Assembly (NCBI GenBank): GCA_017746715.1
Contig: JAGHZQ010000030.1
Span: 1-40,101 of the forward strand
Direction of reading: 5' to 3'
From: Cyanobacteria bacterium SBLK
GTDB taxonomy: Bacteria > Cyanobacteriota > Cyanobacteriia > Cyanobacteriales > Spirulinaceae
Length of the DNA stretch: 40,101 nt
Shown here: piece by piece, positions 7,559 through 15,648 of the stretch
Numbering within the stretch: position 1 is the first letter of the stretch
Layout of the letters: each line of letters starts with the position of its first letter
The notes under the pieces: model-generated
What the model was told of the DNA's origin: nothing
Databases searched by the model: none
The model's input: the letters and a program-made list of their open reading frames with translations, nothing else
Made by a program: the position numbers and the translations under genes

Positions 7559-9148
7559 TTACCCCACGATAGAACCTTCATCGATCGCCTTTTCGATGGC
7601 TTGGTCGAGGATGCCTTGTAAGAGAGGAGAAAGATTGCGATTCAAGCGTCCGGCGCGAATGTACTCGGCATAGGTATCTGCTTCGATATCCACTAATTCT
7701 TCTCGTAACTGTTCGAGATCGAGCGATCGCAATTGAGGGTTTTTATTTTGCAAGCTGGCGATGGTTTCTTCAACGCTTTTAATTTCCCCTTTGACCAACT
7801 GTTGCTGATAGCGGTAAAATTCCGGGTCGATTTCGGGAGAGCGATCGATACTTTCGAGATAGTTGAGAACCCGATTGAGGGCCGTGCGTCGGGCGAGAGA
7901 TTCGCTGTATTCTTGGCGTTGGGGTTGGTCGCCGATCAAATCCAACTTTTCGAGGAAAAACTGGGTAGTCAATCCTTGGGCGAGAAGAGTAAAGAGAACG
8001 ACCCCAAAAACAGCATCAATAATTTCCTGTCGTCCTTGCAGGATAACGGGAACGCTCAAAGCTAGGGCAATGGAAACCCCGCCGCGCAATCCCCCCCACC
8101 AAAGAACCGTTAATTCTCGCCAATTGAGGAAAGTACCGCCGAGAAGATTGCTGAGGTAGCCCAAACCGTAAATGACAATGACCCGCGTGAGAACCACCGA
8201 AGCGATCGCAATGGCAATCAGATCGATGTTTTGACTGAGACTGGCGAAATTGATTTGATCGCCAATCAGCAAAAAGACAATTGAATTGACGAAAAAGGCT
8301 AAAAACTCCCAGAATTCGGAAACGATCAATCGGGTGCGGGGATTCATACCAATACGAGAGCCAAAGTTCCCCAGAATCAAACCCACCGTTACCACGCCAA
8401 TCACGCCAGAACCTCCCAATTCTTCAACAATGAGATAAGTTCCGTAGGCCGAAACGAGAGTGAGAGATTGTTCGACAAGGGGAAAGTCAAAACGTTGGGT
8501 GAGATAAGAGATACCAAAACCCACCAAACAACCGACACCCACCCCCAAACCGACGAATATGCCGAAGCGAGAAATGGTATCGGCAATGGAAAAATCGCCG
8601 ATACCGAGGGGAATGCCCACCAATAAAATGAAGGCAACAACAGCAACGCCATCGTTAAATAAACTTTCCCCTTCCATCACCGTCGTCAAGCGCTTTCCCG
8701 CCCCCAATTCTCGGAAAAGGGCAACGACGGACACGGGATCTGTCGCCGAGAGACTGGCACCGAGGAGGAGGGCAATGGGTAGGGATAGTCCGGTAAATTG
8801 ACTGATGGGAAACGCCACGCCGACAATGGAAATAATGACCCCCAAAACGGCAAAAAGGCCGACGGGAACGAGACTTTCCTTGAGATCTCGCCAGCGAATA
8901 TTCCATGCGGCTTCAAAGAGTAGCGGTGGCAGAAAAATTTCGAGGATCAGTTCGGGGGAAAGGTTGACCAAGCGGACGTTGACAAAGGCCAATCCCAAGC
9001 CGACGATGACCAATAAGAGGGTGTAGGGAATGCGGCGAAACCAGCTAAAGAGTCGCGATAGCGTGGCAACGCTTAGAGAAACGGAAAGAACGATGAGGAA
9101 TTGTTCGAGATTCTGCTTGATGGCTTCTTCTGCGATGGCGGCTTCCAT
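7559..9148 (-). CDS. Na+/H+ antiporter, CPA1/NhaP family
   Basis: The 529-residue membrane protein has about 12 hydrophobic segments in residues 15-395 and a charged helical cytoplasmic tail (~395-529). ATDPVS (Asp137) and ESLFNDGVAV (Asn165-Asp166) are the ion-binding motifs of NhaP-type antiporters, which exchange cytoplasmic sodium for protons in pH and salt homeostasis. Length and tail resemble NhaS1-type cyanobacterial proteins, but I cannot assign the exact orthologue. The ATG at 9148 begins MEAAIAEEAI. The remains of a possible compatible-solute transporter gene just upstream would fit a salt-stress neighbourhood, though that is speculative. Confidence 0.92.
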   Translation of the reverse strand: MEAAIAEEAIKQNLEQFLIVLSVSLSVATLSRLFSWFRRIPYTLLLVIVGLGLAFVNVRLVNLSPELILEIFLPPLLFEAAWNIRWRDLKESLVPVGLFAVLGVIISIVGVAFPISQFTGLSLPIALLLGASLSATDPVSVVALFRELGAGKRLTTVMEGESLFNDGVAVVAFILLVGIPLGIGDFSIADTISRFGIFVGLGVGVGCLVGFGISYLTQRFDFPLVEQSLTLVSAYGTYLIVEELGGSGVIGVVTVGLILGNFGSRIGMNPRTRLIVSEFWEFLAFFVNSIVFLLIGDQINFASLSQNIDLIAIAIASVVLTRVIVIYGLGYLSNLLGGTFLNWRELTVLWWGGLRGGVSIALALSVPVILQGRQEIIDAVFGVVLFTLLAQGLTTQFFLEKLDLIGDQPQRQEYSESLARRTALNRVLNYLESIDRSPEIDPEFYRYQQQLVKGEIKSVEETIASLQNKNPQLRSLDLEQLREELVDIEADTYAEYIRAGRLNRNLSPLLQGILDQAIEKAIDEGSIVG

Positions 9149-9287
9149 ATCAGCGATCGATTATTGGTTATCAGTTATCCAATGTATCAGCAGATGCACC
9201 CCAAACCCGAGCATCATAAATTGTAGCGTGACTGAGATTGGCGCGATCGCATTGAGAATATCCCAAACTCATAATTGCTAATCTCTG

Positions 9288-9560
9288 GAATATTACGAAT
9301 TGCCTCCTCACGAATGGGTTAGCAAAGAGATTCCAGGCGTAATCTCTACTGTTCCGCGATCGATATTTAAGGTTTTAGCAAATAATGTCTTCTAAAATTT
9401 TGATTGCTTTTTTGACATTAGCGCCCAAAACAAGCTCTTGCATGATGGAGAAAAGAGAGAGGAAGATATCGATCGCCATGCAGAGGAGTGGATCGAAAAC
9501 AATCAAGAGAAGGTTGATAGTTGGATCGAGGAAGCATTGCAAGTTAAAGCGGAAAATTAA
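9288..9560 (+). pseudogene. Decayed C-terminal remnant, possibly a glycine betaine/choline-type ABC substrate-binding protein
   Basis: One frame reads EYYELPPHEWVSKEIPGVIS and onwards to a TAA at 9393. It then continues in the same frame as NFDCFFDISAQNKLLHDGE and finally EEWIENNQEKVDSWIEEAL to a stop at 9558-9560. The tail pattern (E-E-W-I-x-N-N-x-x-K-V-D-S-W) is typical of the C-terminus of OpuAC/ProX-like binding proteins. There is no N-terminal half, no start with a ribosome site, and an internal stop, so it is a dead fragment. The family is inferred from a short motif only. The rest of 9149-9662 holds a palindrome and AT-rich repeats. Confidence 0.45.
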
Positions 9561-9568
9561 ATGTTTTT

Positions 9569-9596
9569 GTAGGGACGTAGCATGCTACGTCCCTAC
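9569..9596. repeat. Dispersed palindrome, GTAGGGAC family, copy 2 (perfect)
   Basis: GTAGGGACGTAGCA is followed immediately by its exact reverse complement, a perfect 28-base palindrome. It sits just after the remnant gene ending at 9560. The same family occurs at 1676 and 26248. Confidence 0.85.
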
Positions 9597-9662
9597 CGCA
9601 TCAGAATCATAATTTTGAATTGATAATTTTGCATTCGGTTGGAAAAATTCTTAATTCTTAAT

Positions 9663-10400
9663 TCAAAAAAGTTGATTTTCTGGCTGTTCTGTCGCCGGAG
9701 CAAAGGGAGAGCGATATCCTTCCAGTTGGCGATCGAACATCAAAAACACCCCCATCCATTCAAAGAAAGAATACTTTTCCTCAACGCCAGAATAGGGGGG
9801 ATCGACAAGTATTTTGAGTTCTTGAATTTCGAGTTTGGTTTGAGGATACCGATTGCCTGCGATCGCATCCTGCAAGCGTTCCCAATTAATTTCTTGCAGA
9901 CAAAGAAACTCTATCCGTGCCTTTAATTCCTTCTCTGTTTTCCCTTCAACGCAGATCCGAATCATTTCTGTGAGCTTGTACCCTGCTATCGTTGAAACGA
10001 AATTATTCATGATGATGATAGAGGGAATGCTTGCTTGAACTGCCTTCGGAATATCCTTAAGGAGTTCCTTGAGCATTTTGACATCAATTCCCAATCCTTT
10101 AACAATCTCGGCGATAGTAGTATCGGGATTGCCGCGATCCTTGGCGTGATAAAAGGAGAAGGGAGGCAAACCTACCATTTCCAGTTCCTCCGCAATTCGT
10201 CGCCAATACTCGATCTGGAAATCCTCCGGCATCGCCCTCACTAAATCTAAAAAGATATGAGTTCTAATATCTTGCTTGCCTTTGAGAAACCGAGAGAAAA
10301 AAGACTGATCGATGTCGAGCTTCCGAGCGATTTCCTTTTGAGAGGGAAGGGTCGATTTCCGCTCTTGCCACAGGGTTTTAAAGATAATTCCGTGTTTCAT
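9663..10400 (-). CDS. XRE-type helix-turn-helix DNA-binding protein
   Basis: The 245-residue protein has an N-terminal helix-turn-helix (residues ~18-45: SQKEIARKLDIDQSFFSRFL). The long helical remainder matches no family I recognise; it contains KDRGNPDTTIAEIVKGLGID and a C-terminal stretch rich in aromatic residues (VDPPYSGVEEKYSFFEWMGV). It is probably a transcriptional regulator. The ATG at 10400 is preceded by a 17-base inverted repeat at 10454-10470, a likely operator. The downstream end abuts AT-rich repeats near 9650. Its divergent neighbour is the broken copy of an HTH module. Confidence 0.6.
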   Translation of the reverse strand: MKHGIIFKTLWQERKSTLPSQKEIARKLDIDQSFFSRFLKGKQDIRTHIFLDLVRAMPEDFQIEYWRRIAEELEMVGLPPFSFYHAKDRGNPDTTIAEIVKGLGIDVKMLKELLKDIPKAVQASIPSIIIMNNFVSTIAGYKLTEMIRICVEGKTEKELKARIEFLCLQEINWERLQDAIAGNRYPQTKLEIQELKILVDPPYSGVEEKYSFFEWMGVFLMFDRQLEGYRSPFAPATEQPENQLF

Positions 10401-10453
10401 GGTAGATTTATAGACAAATAATCTATTTTTTGCTTAAAATGGACGGAGATAAG

Positions 10454-10470
10454 ATGGACAGGTTGTCCAT
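10454..10470. promoter_or_regulatory. Inverted repeat, likely operator of the XRE regulator
   Basis: ATGGACA, spacer GGT and TGTCCAT form a perfect 7-base dyad 54 bases upstream of the minus-strand regulator start. A further half-site ATGGACG lies at 10439-10445. The size and position fit an autoregulatory XRE operator; binding is inferred. Confidence 0.5.
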
Positions 10471-10526
10471 TTACATTATGACACCAAAATTAACCTCTGT
10501 CATCCACTCCAACCCCCCGAGTCAAA

Positions 10527-10673
10527 ATGCCTACTATTGTCTTGTTAGCGATCCTCAGAAAGAAATGCAACTTAACCCAAGAACAACTCGCCAAGTTAAG
10601 CGATCGCTCCCAGCAACTCAGACGACTTAAAACGAGCTTATCGCCGGTCAACCTCAATGTTGTGAAATCCTGA
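10527..10673 (+). pseudogene. Broken copy of the HTH gene at 10902
   Basis: The 48-codon frame starts MPTIVLLAILRKKCNLTQEQ and is clearly homologous to the first third of the intact protein at 10902. At SQQL it jumps directly to sequence matching the end of that gene (ctt aaa acg agc tta), so the middle has been deleted, and the end is out of register with the original C-terminus. The homologous sequence continues through the stop into the intergenic region. It is a decayed tandem duplicate. Confidence 0.75.
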
Positions 10674-10713
10674 CATAATGTCCGAACGAGCTTCAAGCGT
10701 GCTTTAAATTCTC

Positions 10714-10851
10714 ATAAATTCACCCAACCCGACAATAGGAGTAGATGCTGTCGATACCGCGATCGCTAAAGAGCGCGAGCGCTTGCTTTGAGATGCAGAT
10801 CTCACCCTTTTGAAGGAGAAAGTAATCGCCTTTTACTATGCTAAAAAATAG
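10714..10851 (+). pseudogene. Broken copy of the 96-residue gene at 11283
   Basis: This stretch aligns with the intact gene at 11283, but the start ATG is ATA. The middle is deleted between AIAKE and RLL, and a Leu codon has become TGA (10789-10791). After that stop the frame resumes DADL...KEKVIAFYYAKK and ends at the corresponding TAG. Three independent lesions show that this copy is dead. Confidence 0.78.
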
Positions 10852-10901
10852 TAGGTGTTTTAGTAATGCACCTGACTACTACTCTAACAACCAGATCTAA
10901 A

Positions 10902-11231
10902 ATGCCTATCATCGTCGTCTTACCGCTCGTCAGAAAGAAATGTGGCTTAAGCCAAGAAGAACTCGCTGATTTAAGCAAGCGCTCTGAGCAACTCATCGGC
11001 AAACTGGAACAGAACAAAGCCAAAGGCATTGGCTTTGAAACCCTTAGCCAACTTTGCAAAGCCACGGGAGGACAAGTCTGGGATGTTCTCGTCTACATTC
11101 CCGACGACCCCCGCCAATTAGACGAAACCCTGAAAAGTCTTTCTCGGAAACTGGATTGCTCGATCGATGAAATTTTGCCTTACATTCCAGACGACTTAAA
11201 AACCGCTTATCGCAGGTCAATGTTCGTATGA
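10902..11231 (+). CDS. Small HTH (Cro/C1-type) protein, intact copy of a duplicated module
   Basis: The 109-residue protein begins MPIIVVLPLVRKKCGLSQEE and has a Cro/C1-type helix-turn-helix (residues ~8-62: LSQEELADLSKRSEQLIGKL, then ETLSQLCKATGG). Two similar 24-residue blocks follow one another, each starting ETL and ending Y-I-P-D-D (VLVYIPDD and ILPYIPDD), so the last part of the HTH fold looks duplicated. I chose ATG 10902 over the in-frame 10866 because the similarity to the broken upstream copy begins there and the family normally starts MPI. It is followed after 51 bases by a 96-residue gene, and the pair was duplicated as a unit. It may be the antitoxin or regulator of a two-gene module; this is unproven. 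Confidence 0.7.
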   Translation: MPIIVVLPLVRKKCGLSQEELADLSKRSEQLIGKLEQNKAKGIGFETLSQLCKATGGQVWDVLVYIPDDPRQLDETLKSLSRKLDCSIDEILPYIPDDLKTAYRRSMFV

Positions 11232-11242
11232 TGAAATCCTGA

Positions 11243-11248
11243 TATAAT
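11243..11248 (+). promoter_or_regulatory. Consensus -10 element between the module's two genes
   Basis: TATAAT lies 35 bases before the ATG of the 96-residue gene, in the intergenic stretch that is also conserved in the broken copy (there ACATAAT). The -35 region is weak. It may let the second gene be transcribed alone. Confidence 0.35.
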
Positions 11249-11282
11249 GCCTCGATGAACTTCGAGCGCGTTTTAATTTCTC

Positions 11283-11573
11283 ATGAATTCACCCAATCCA
11301 ACAACGGGAGCCGATGCCGTCGATGTCGCGATCGCTAAAGGACTCGATCTCGATGGCACTCCCATTTCTCCCGCCAAGTTAGACCTCTACAATAAAGTCA
11401 TGGCCTTAGAAGCCGATCGCCAGCGCAGTGGTGTCACCAATACCATGCGATCGCGCATCGTTCGCATCGGTGCCAAACATATCGGCAAAGAAGAACTCGA
11501 TCGCCTGCTTTTAGATGCGGATTTTCCCCCTTTAAAAGAGAAAGAAATCGCCTTTTACTATACCAAAAAATAG
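11283..11573 (+). CDS. Uncharacterised 96-residue protein, partner of the HTH protein
   Basis: I do not recognise this protein. It is soluble, with no signal peptide. It has an N-terminal segment MNSPNPTTGADAVDVAIAKG, a central helix with many Arg/Lys residues (LEADRQRSGVTNTMRSRIVR) and a C-terminal end KEKEIAFYYTKK. It follows the small HTH gene by 51 bases, and a decayed copy of the same pair lies just upstream, so the two genes travel together. A role as the second component of a toxin-antitoxin-like or regulator-target pair is possible but rests on context only. A palindromic repeat follows the stop. Confidence 0.6.
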   Translation: MNSPNPTTGADAVDVAIAKGLDLDGTPISPAKLDLYNKVMALEADRQRSGVTNTMRSRIVRIGAKHIGKEELDRLLLDADFPPLKEKEIAFYYTKK

Positions 11574-11584
11574 CACCAAAAAAT

Positions 11585-11613
11585 AGCAGGGTGCGTTAAT
11601 CATGCACCCTGCT
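11585..11613. repeat. Dispersed palindrome, GGGTGCGTTA family, copy 1
   Basis: AGCAGGGTGC and GCACCCTGCT form a 10-base stem with a GTTAATCAT loop, right after the 96-residue gene and between it and a convergent gene. A relative lies at 12390-12416. The end of the broken module copy (10850-10886, GTAGGTG...CACCTGAC) carries a degenerate version. It could also serve as a terminator. Confidence 0.65.
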
Positions 11614-11635
11614 CTCAAGAGAGTTGAACTGGATA

Positions 11636-12007
11636 TTAACCGTGACTTAACTCAACATTAATGGTTTGAGGACCTCGGTTGAGAAAATATCCGGGGCTGG
11701 GGAAAGGCCCGGTTTGGTCAAAGAAATTTGTAGGGCCGACAAATGCTTCCACGCTGGTACCCCGACCAAAATTATACTGCACTATATAGGGTTCGGATGG
11801 TTCAAAGGGAGAGATACTAACGTTAATTGTCTTATTTCCCGGAATTCCAAGCTGGATACTATCTCCTGCATTTAAGCTGACGCTAGGACAAAAGAAATTA
11901 TTGATTAGATCGCAACGTGCGTTATCAGCATTAGCCGGAACGGCAAAGCCGACAACCAAAGCAAAGGTCAACAATAGAGCCGAACAAACTTTTAGTATAC
12001 TTTTCAT
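11636..12007 (-). CDS. Small secreted protein of unknown function
   Basis: The 123-residue protein has a clear Sec signal peptide (MKSILKVCSALLLTFALVVG, cleavage near VPANA-DN). The mature part is about 87 residues, probably all beta. It carries two cysteines close to the new N-terminus (ARC, FFC), which may pair, and a run rich in Pro, Gly and Phe. I do not recognise the family. ATG 12007 is preferred over 12034 because the signal peptide then starts in the usual way and an AAGG lies 7 bases upstream. The 424 bases upstream (12008-12431) hold a possible promoter, a GGAGTCTCC palindrome and a dispersed repeat, but no convincing gene. Confidence 0.7.
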   Translation of the reverse strand: MKSILKVCSALLLTFALVVGFAVPANADNARCDLINNFFCPSVSLNAGDSIQLGIPGNKTINVSISPFEPSEPYIVQYNFGRGTSVEAFVGPTNFFDQTGPFPSPGYFLNRGPQTINVELSHG

Positions 12008-12389
12008 GATTTGCCTTTTGACTTGATTTAACATCTCCCTACTTTAAAAAGATGGAGACTCCGTAGGTCGATCCACTGAAAGTATGGCTAACTTCCATTC
12101 CCCATTTTTAGGGTTTTGCATCAACACTTGAGGTAGTATAACATCGTAATTAAAACAACAAAAGTAAAGTTATGTATCAACTGCAGCCAAAGGGGTTTCT
12201 TCTTGTCTGCTTTGAGTTATGTACTAGCAAAGTTACGAAACCAATCCGAGAAGTCCGCAAACTTGAAAGCGATCGAACCTCCTCCTCCAAACCATCATCG
12301 GGCTATTTTGCCCTTGTCAGATAAAAAAGAGAAGGAGCAATATCCTTGCCAATTTTCTTTCTTTTGTACTCCGCAAATGATGCAAGATA

Positions 12390-12416
12390 GTAGGATGCGT
12401 TATTAACGCACCCTAC
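12390..12416. repeat. Dispersed palindrome, GGGTGCGTTA family, copy 2
   Basis: GTAGGATGCGTTA and TAACGCACCCTAC make a near-perfect palindrome 16 bases beyond the kaiC stop. It may also form the 3' stem of the kai transcript. Confidence 0.65.
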
Positions 12417-12431
12417 AAAAATCACAAAAAG

Positions 12432-13997
12432 TTATTTTTCCTCGGAAGTTTTTCCCGATACACCGCGAATGATGCGAGACAGTTCGGTTTTCTCATCCAC
12501 GCTAATGCGCGTTGGCGAACCGCTAATAATACCCTCATAATTGCGGAAGGAATCTTTAATATCGGGACCTTCCGAACTAATTGTATATTCGCGAATGCCT
12601 TTATCATGCCAAGAACCGCGCATTTTGAAGACATTAATCGCCCTCGACATTTCCCCGCGAATCTCTACATATTGTAACATAATAATCGTATCGGTAATCG
12701 TTGAAATATGAGACTCGGTAATTGAATTCGATCCCATAAATTGATCCGTTGTATTGGTGAAAAAGCCGGTAATTTCTTCTTGTTTTGCATATCCCGTCAC
12801 CCCGATCACAAACTGTCTAAAAGCATTATTCGTTACGCCTCGCGCCAATGCGGATAAGGAATCAATCGCAATACGAGATGGTTTAAACTCTTCAATTTCC
12901 GATTTAATCATTTGTAAATGGTCTTCTAAGCCCGCTGACTCTGGATAAGTACAGAGTAGTTTTAGCAATCCTTTTTGCTCCATTTCTTCAAAATTTACCC
13001 CCCAAGAATTGGCATTGCGAGAGAGTTGAGCGCGGGATTCTTCATAGGCAAATAAAATGGCTCTTTCTCCCTGTCTGCATCCTTCTTGGAGAAACTTACT
13101 CACTAAAAGAGTTTTACCCGTTCCCGTCGCTCCTGTCGCCAAAATAATAGAATCTTTAAAGAATCCGCCGCCGCACATTTCATCTAATGTTTTAACCCCC
13201 GAAGAAATGCGAACGTTAGAAGAACGTTGAGTTAAGCGCATTGCTCCCAAGGGGAAGATATTAATCCCATCATTGGTAATCGTAAAAGGATATTCTCCTT
13301 TCATATGAGTAGTTCCTCGGAGTTTTAAAATTTCAATGGTTCGCCTTCGCCGTTCTCCTTCAATCACATTTCGCAAAATAATGACATTATCAGAGACAAA
13401 TTCTTCAACCCCAAAACGCGCCACCGGACCGTATTCATCGATTCTTTCCGTCGTCATAATCGAGGTAACGCCAATTTGTTTTAACCTCGCGACAAGGCGA
13501 AAAATTTCTCGTCTCACCACCGATGCGCCTTCATATTGTTGAAAAACTGCCGTAACCGAATCAATCGAAACTCGTTTGGCTTTGTATTTTTTAATAGCAT
13601 ATTGAATGCGTTCGATTAATGCCGAAAGATCGAAATTTCCCACCACTTCTTGACCTTCGGGATCGGGAGAGGCATCGAGAATGAAAAGTTTGCCGCGATC
13701 GACCAGTTCTTGTAATTCCCAACCGAAACTGCAAGCATTGGTAATAATATCTTGTGGGGATTCTTCAAAGGTGACAAAAATTCCCGCTTCCCCAAATTGC
13801 TCGATCCCATTATAGAGAAATTGTGTTGCGAGTAAAGTTTTTCCCGTTCCTGACGTTCCGCTTGCTAAAGTCGTTCTCCCGACTGGCATTCCACCGTGAC
13901 TGATTTCGTCAAATCCTTCGATCATCGTTCGAATTTTCCGAACTCCTTTGAGATGGGTTTGACTGTTGGCTTGTTCGTTAGAATTTGCTTGATTCAT
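12432..13997 (-). CDS. kaiC: Circadian clock ATPase/autokinase KaiC
   Basis: This 521-residue protein is the core of the cyanobacterial oscillator: a hexamer of duplicated RecA-like domains that autophosphorylates and dephosphorylates in a ~24 h cycle under KaiA and KaiB. CI has Walker A SGTSGTGKT and the catalytic Glu pair in TFEESP. CII has ATGATGTGKT and YEESRA. The phosphosites in SITESHISTITD are Thr427, Ser432 and Thr433, one more than the S. elongatus numbering. The C-terminal A-loop and tail (SPTRISVDEK...) are present, so KaiA should bind. ATG 13997 gives the family-typical start MNQANSNEQ; an upstream in-frame extension to 14066 is AT-rich and not conserved. It follows kaiB by 87 bases. 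Confidence 0.98.
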   Translation of the reverse strand: MNQANSNEQANSQTHLKGVRKIRTMIEGFDEISHGGMPVGRTTLASGTSGTGKTLLATQFLYNGIEQFGEAGIFVTFEESPQDIITNACSFGWELQELVDRGKLFILDASPDPEGQEVVGNFDLSALIERIQYAIKKYKAKRVSIDSVTAVFQQYEGASVVRREIFRLVARLKQIGVTSIMTTERIDEYGPVARFGVEEFVSDNVIILRNVIEGERRRRTIEILKLRGTTHMKGEYPFTITNDGINIFPLGAMRLTQRSSNVRISSGVKTLDEMCGGGFFKDSIILATGATGTGKTLLVSKFLQEGCRQGERAILFAYEESRAQLSRNANSWGVNFEEMEQKGLLKLLCTYPESAGLEDHLQMIKSEIEEFKPSRIAIDSLSALARGVTNNAFRQFVIGVTGYAKQEEITGFFTNTTDQFMGSNSITESHISTITDTIIMLQYVEIRGEMSRAINVFKMRGSWHDKGIREYTISSEGPDIKDSFRNYEGIISGSPTRISVDEKTELSRIIRGVSGKTSEEK

Positions 13998-14084
13998 TAT
14001 CGAGTTTTCCCAAAAAATAAATTTACTAAATGCGGATTTAAAGAATGAATTAAAAAGAAAAATCAAAAAAAACTTGGATTTTTG

Positions 14085-14387
14085 TTAGGCTTCTGAGATC
14101 TCCTCATAGAGCAGATCTAAACCGATTAAAACTTTTTCGCGATCGGATAGATCTCCAATAATTTTCCGCACGGGAGGCGGCAAGACTTTAGAGAGGGTTG
14201 GTGTGGCTAAAATTTTATCTTCTTCGGCAAGTTGCGGGTTTTTGAGAACGTCTATGACTTTGAGGGCGTAAACCCCTTGAAAATCTTGCTCTAAAATCGT
14301 TTTTAAGGTTTTTAAAGCTCTTGCAGAGTTGGGAGTATTTCCGGCAACATAGAGCTTGAGCACATACGTTTTTTTCGAGAGACTCAT
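14085..14387 (-). CDS. kaiB: Circadian clock protein KaiB
   Basis: The 100-residue thioredoxin-like protein starts with the family signature [18 protein letters not shown] and has the proline-rich [20 protein letters not shown] typical of the fold-switching half. KaiB refolds slowly to bind phosphorylated KaiC CI and sequester KaiA, which starts the dephosphorylation phase. Length matches the family (about 102). The gene lies 61 bases after kaiA and 87 before kaiC on the same strand. Confidence 0.98.
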   Translation of the reverse strand: MSLSKKTYVLKLYVAGNTPNSARALKTLKTILEQDFQGVYALKVIDVLKNPQLAEEDKILATPTLSKVLPPPVRKIIGDLSDREKVLIGLDLLYEEISEA

Positions 14388-14448
14388 GGATTGATAAAGG
14401 AAGAGGGGTTAACAACGATAAATTAGCAGCTTAACGTACATTAAGATT

Positions 14449-15432
14449 TTATTCTCTTGTTGCAAAGACTTCAAAGGGGATGTCCTCTCGGGGAATCGAT
14501 CGCCGATACATTTCGCATAAATGGGCAATAATGTCAATCAACACGAGACGGTAATCGAGTAAAATTTCCTCGCTGCGTCCTTCAAGTTTCAACTGTTGGG
14601 CAAATTCGTCAATGAGCTCCATATGAATCTCTAAAATTTGGGAAACCGAGAGATCGGCAAAAAAGGCGCGATTGACCAATTGATCCAAAAGGGGATTGAG
14701 GGGGTAATTGGAGACGAAGTAATTTAAAAATATCTCGCGATAGTCCTCTTTTAACTCCTGCAATAAGGCTTTTTTTCCTTGTGGGGACAGATTTCGCAAA
14801 AAGTCTTGGGAGTTGCGCTTGTAATAAATTCCCAAGTACCCGAGGCGTTCTTTGAGTTTTTCTGCCAAACGGCGTTGCTGTAGGAGGAGAAAATTTTGCT
14901 TGCTCTGTTCCCGCGTCTGTTCTAAGGTACTGGCCGATGTCGAAAGATCGCTGGTGGGAGCGAGTTTGAGGAAATTGGCGATCGCGCGTTCGATCGCTGT
15001 AGAGATTTGTTCGAGCTGCGTTCCCAGCAACAAAACTTCTCCGGTATGGTAGAAATAGTTAGCGGCTTCGGGGACGATATGGCGAAAGGTTTCCGGAAAC
15101 CCTTCAGTATTGGCATCGCTGTTCTCGAAGTTGATATTTTGGGAATTCGTCGGCTCGATAATCACGATCGGCAGAAGGATTCCACGATCGTAAAGGGCAT
15201 CGAGAACTTCTAATTCGGATTCTATATTTTGCAAAATCAAACAGTCAATGCGTTCCTTATCCCGTTCGATTAAAGCGAGAAAATCATCTTGAGTGCTACT
15301 TTGTTCGTAGACGTAGCGATCGCCGCTTAACAGATTCTTCAGCGATCGACACAGACCCTCGGTTTGAGCATAAACGCAAATAAACAATTGAGGATTTGAG
15401 GCAGTAGAAAAGGAAGATATCTCGCTTGTCAT
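14449..15432 (-). CDS. kaiA: Circadian clock protein KaiA, full length
   Basis: The 327-residue protein has the N-terminal pseudo-receiver domain (residues ~15-135) and the C-terminal four-helix dimerisation and KaiC-binding domain (from ~180; RLAEKLKERLGYLGIYYKRN, then FVSNYPLNPLLDQLVNRAFF). KaiA stimulates KaiC autophosphorylation by binding its C-terminal tail. Both domains are present, unlike the short KaiA of some Nostocales. A TTG at 15435 precedes the ATG at 15432; the ATG is preferred, with an AAGG about 11 bases upstream. It is first in the kaiABC order and divergent from a large histidine kinase. Confidence 0.96.
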   Translation of the reverse strand: MTSEISSFSTASNPQLFICVYAQTEGLCRSLKNLLSGDRYVYEQSSTQDDFLALIERDKERIDCLILQNIESELEVLDALYDRGILLPIVIIEPTNSQNINFENSDANTEGFPETFRHIVPEAANYFYHTGEVLLLGTQLEQISTAIERAIANFLKLAPTSDLSTSASTLEQTREQSKQNFLLLQQRRLAEKLKERLGYLGIYYKRNSQDFLRNLSPQGKKALLQELKEDYREIFLNYFVSNYPLNPLLDQLVNRAFFADLSVSQILEIHMELIDEFAQQLKLEGRSEEILLDYRLVLIDIIAHLCEMYRRSIPREDIPFEVFATRE

Positions 15433-15648
15433 CAATCATAAACCTTAGCCGACCGTTTGCTCTTACTGTTTTTCGTCTAATCTTAAAATAATATAAAATT
15501 TGCTAGCAATGATGAAAAGATTTGAGAAAGTGAAAAAATTTAGCAATTTTGGCGATGGTAGTTGTTGAGGCAGACTAAGAAATGTAATTAATTGTAATCT
15601 TCTTTTAGAAAAATTAGCTTGGGAGGCAATAATACAATTGGGATCCTG

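Noticed and set aside
9385..9612. 75-codon plus-strand frame
   Set aside because: It is in a different frame from the binding-protein remnant and crosses the perfect palindrome; the remnant's frame reads far better as protein.
12203..12406. 67-codon plus-strand frame between the secreted protein gene and kaiC
   Set aside because: Non-ATG start, no ribosome site, no recognisable domain, and its end runs into a palindromic repeat.
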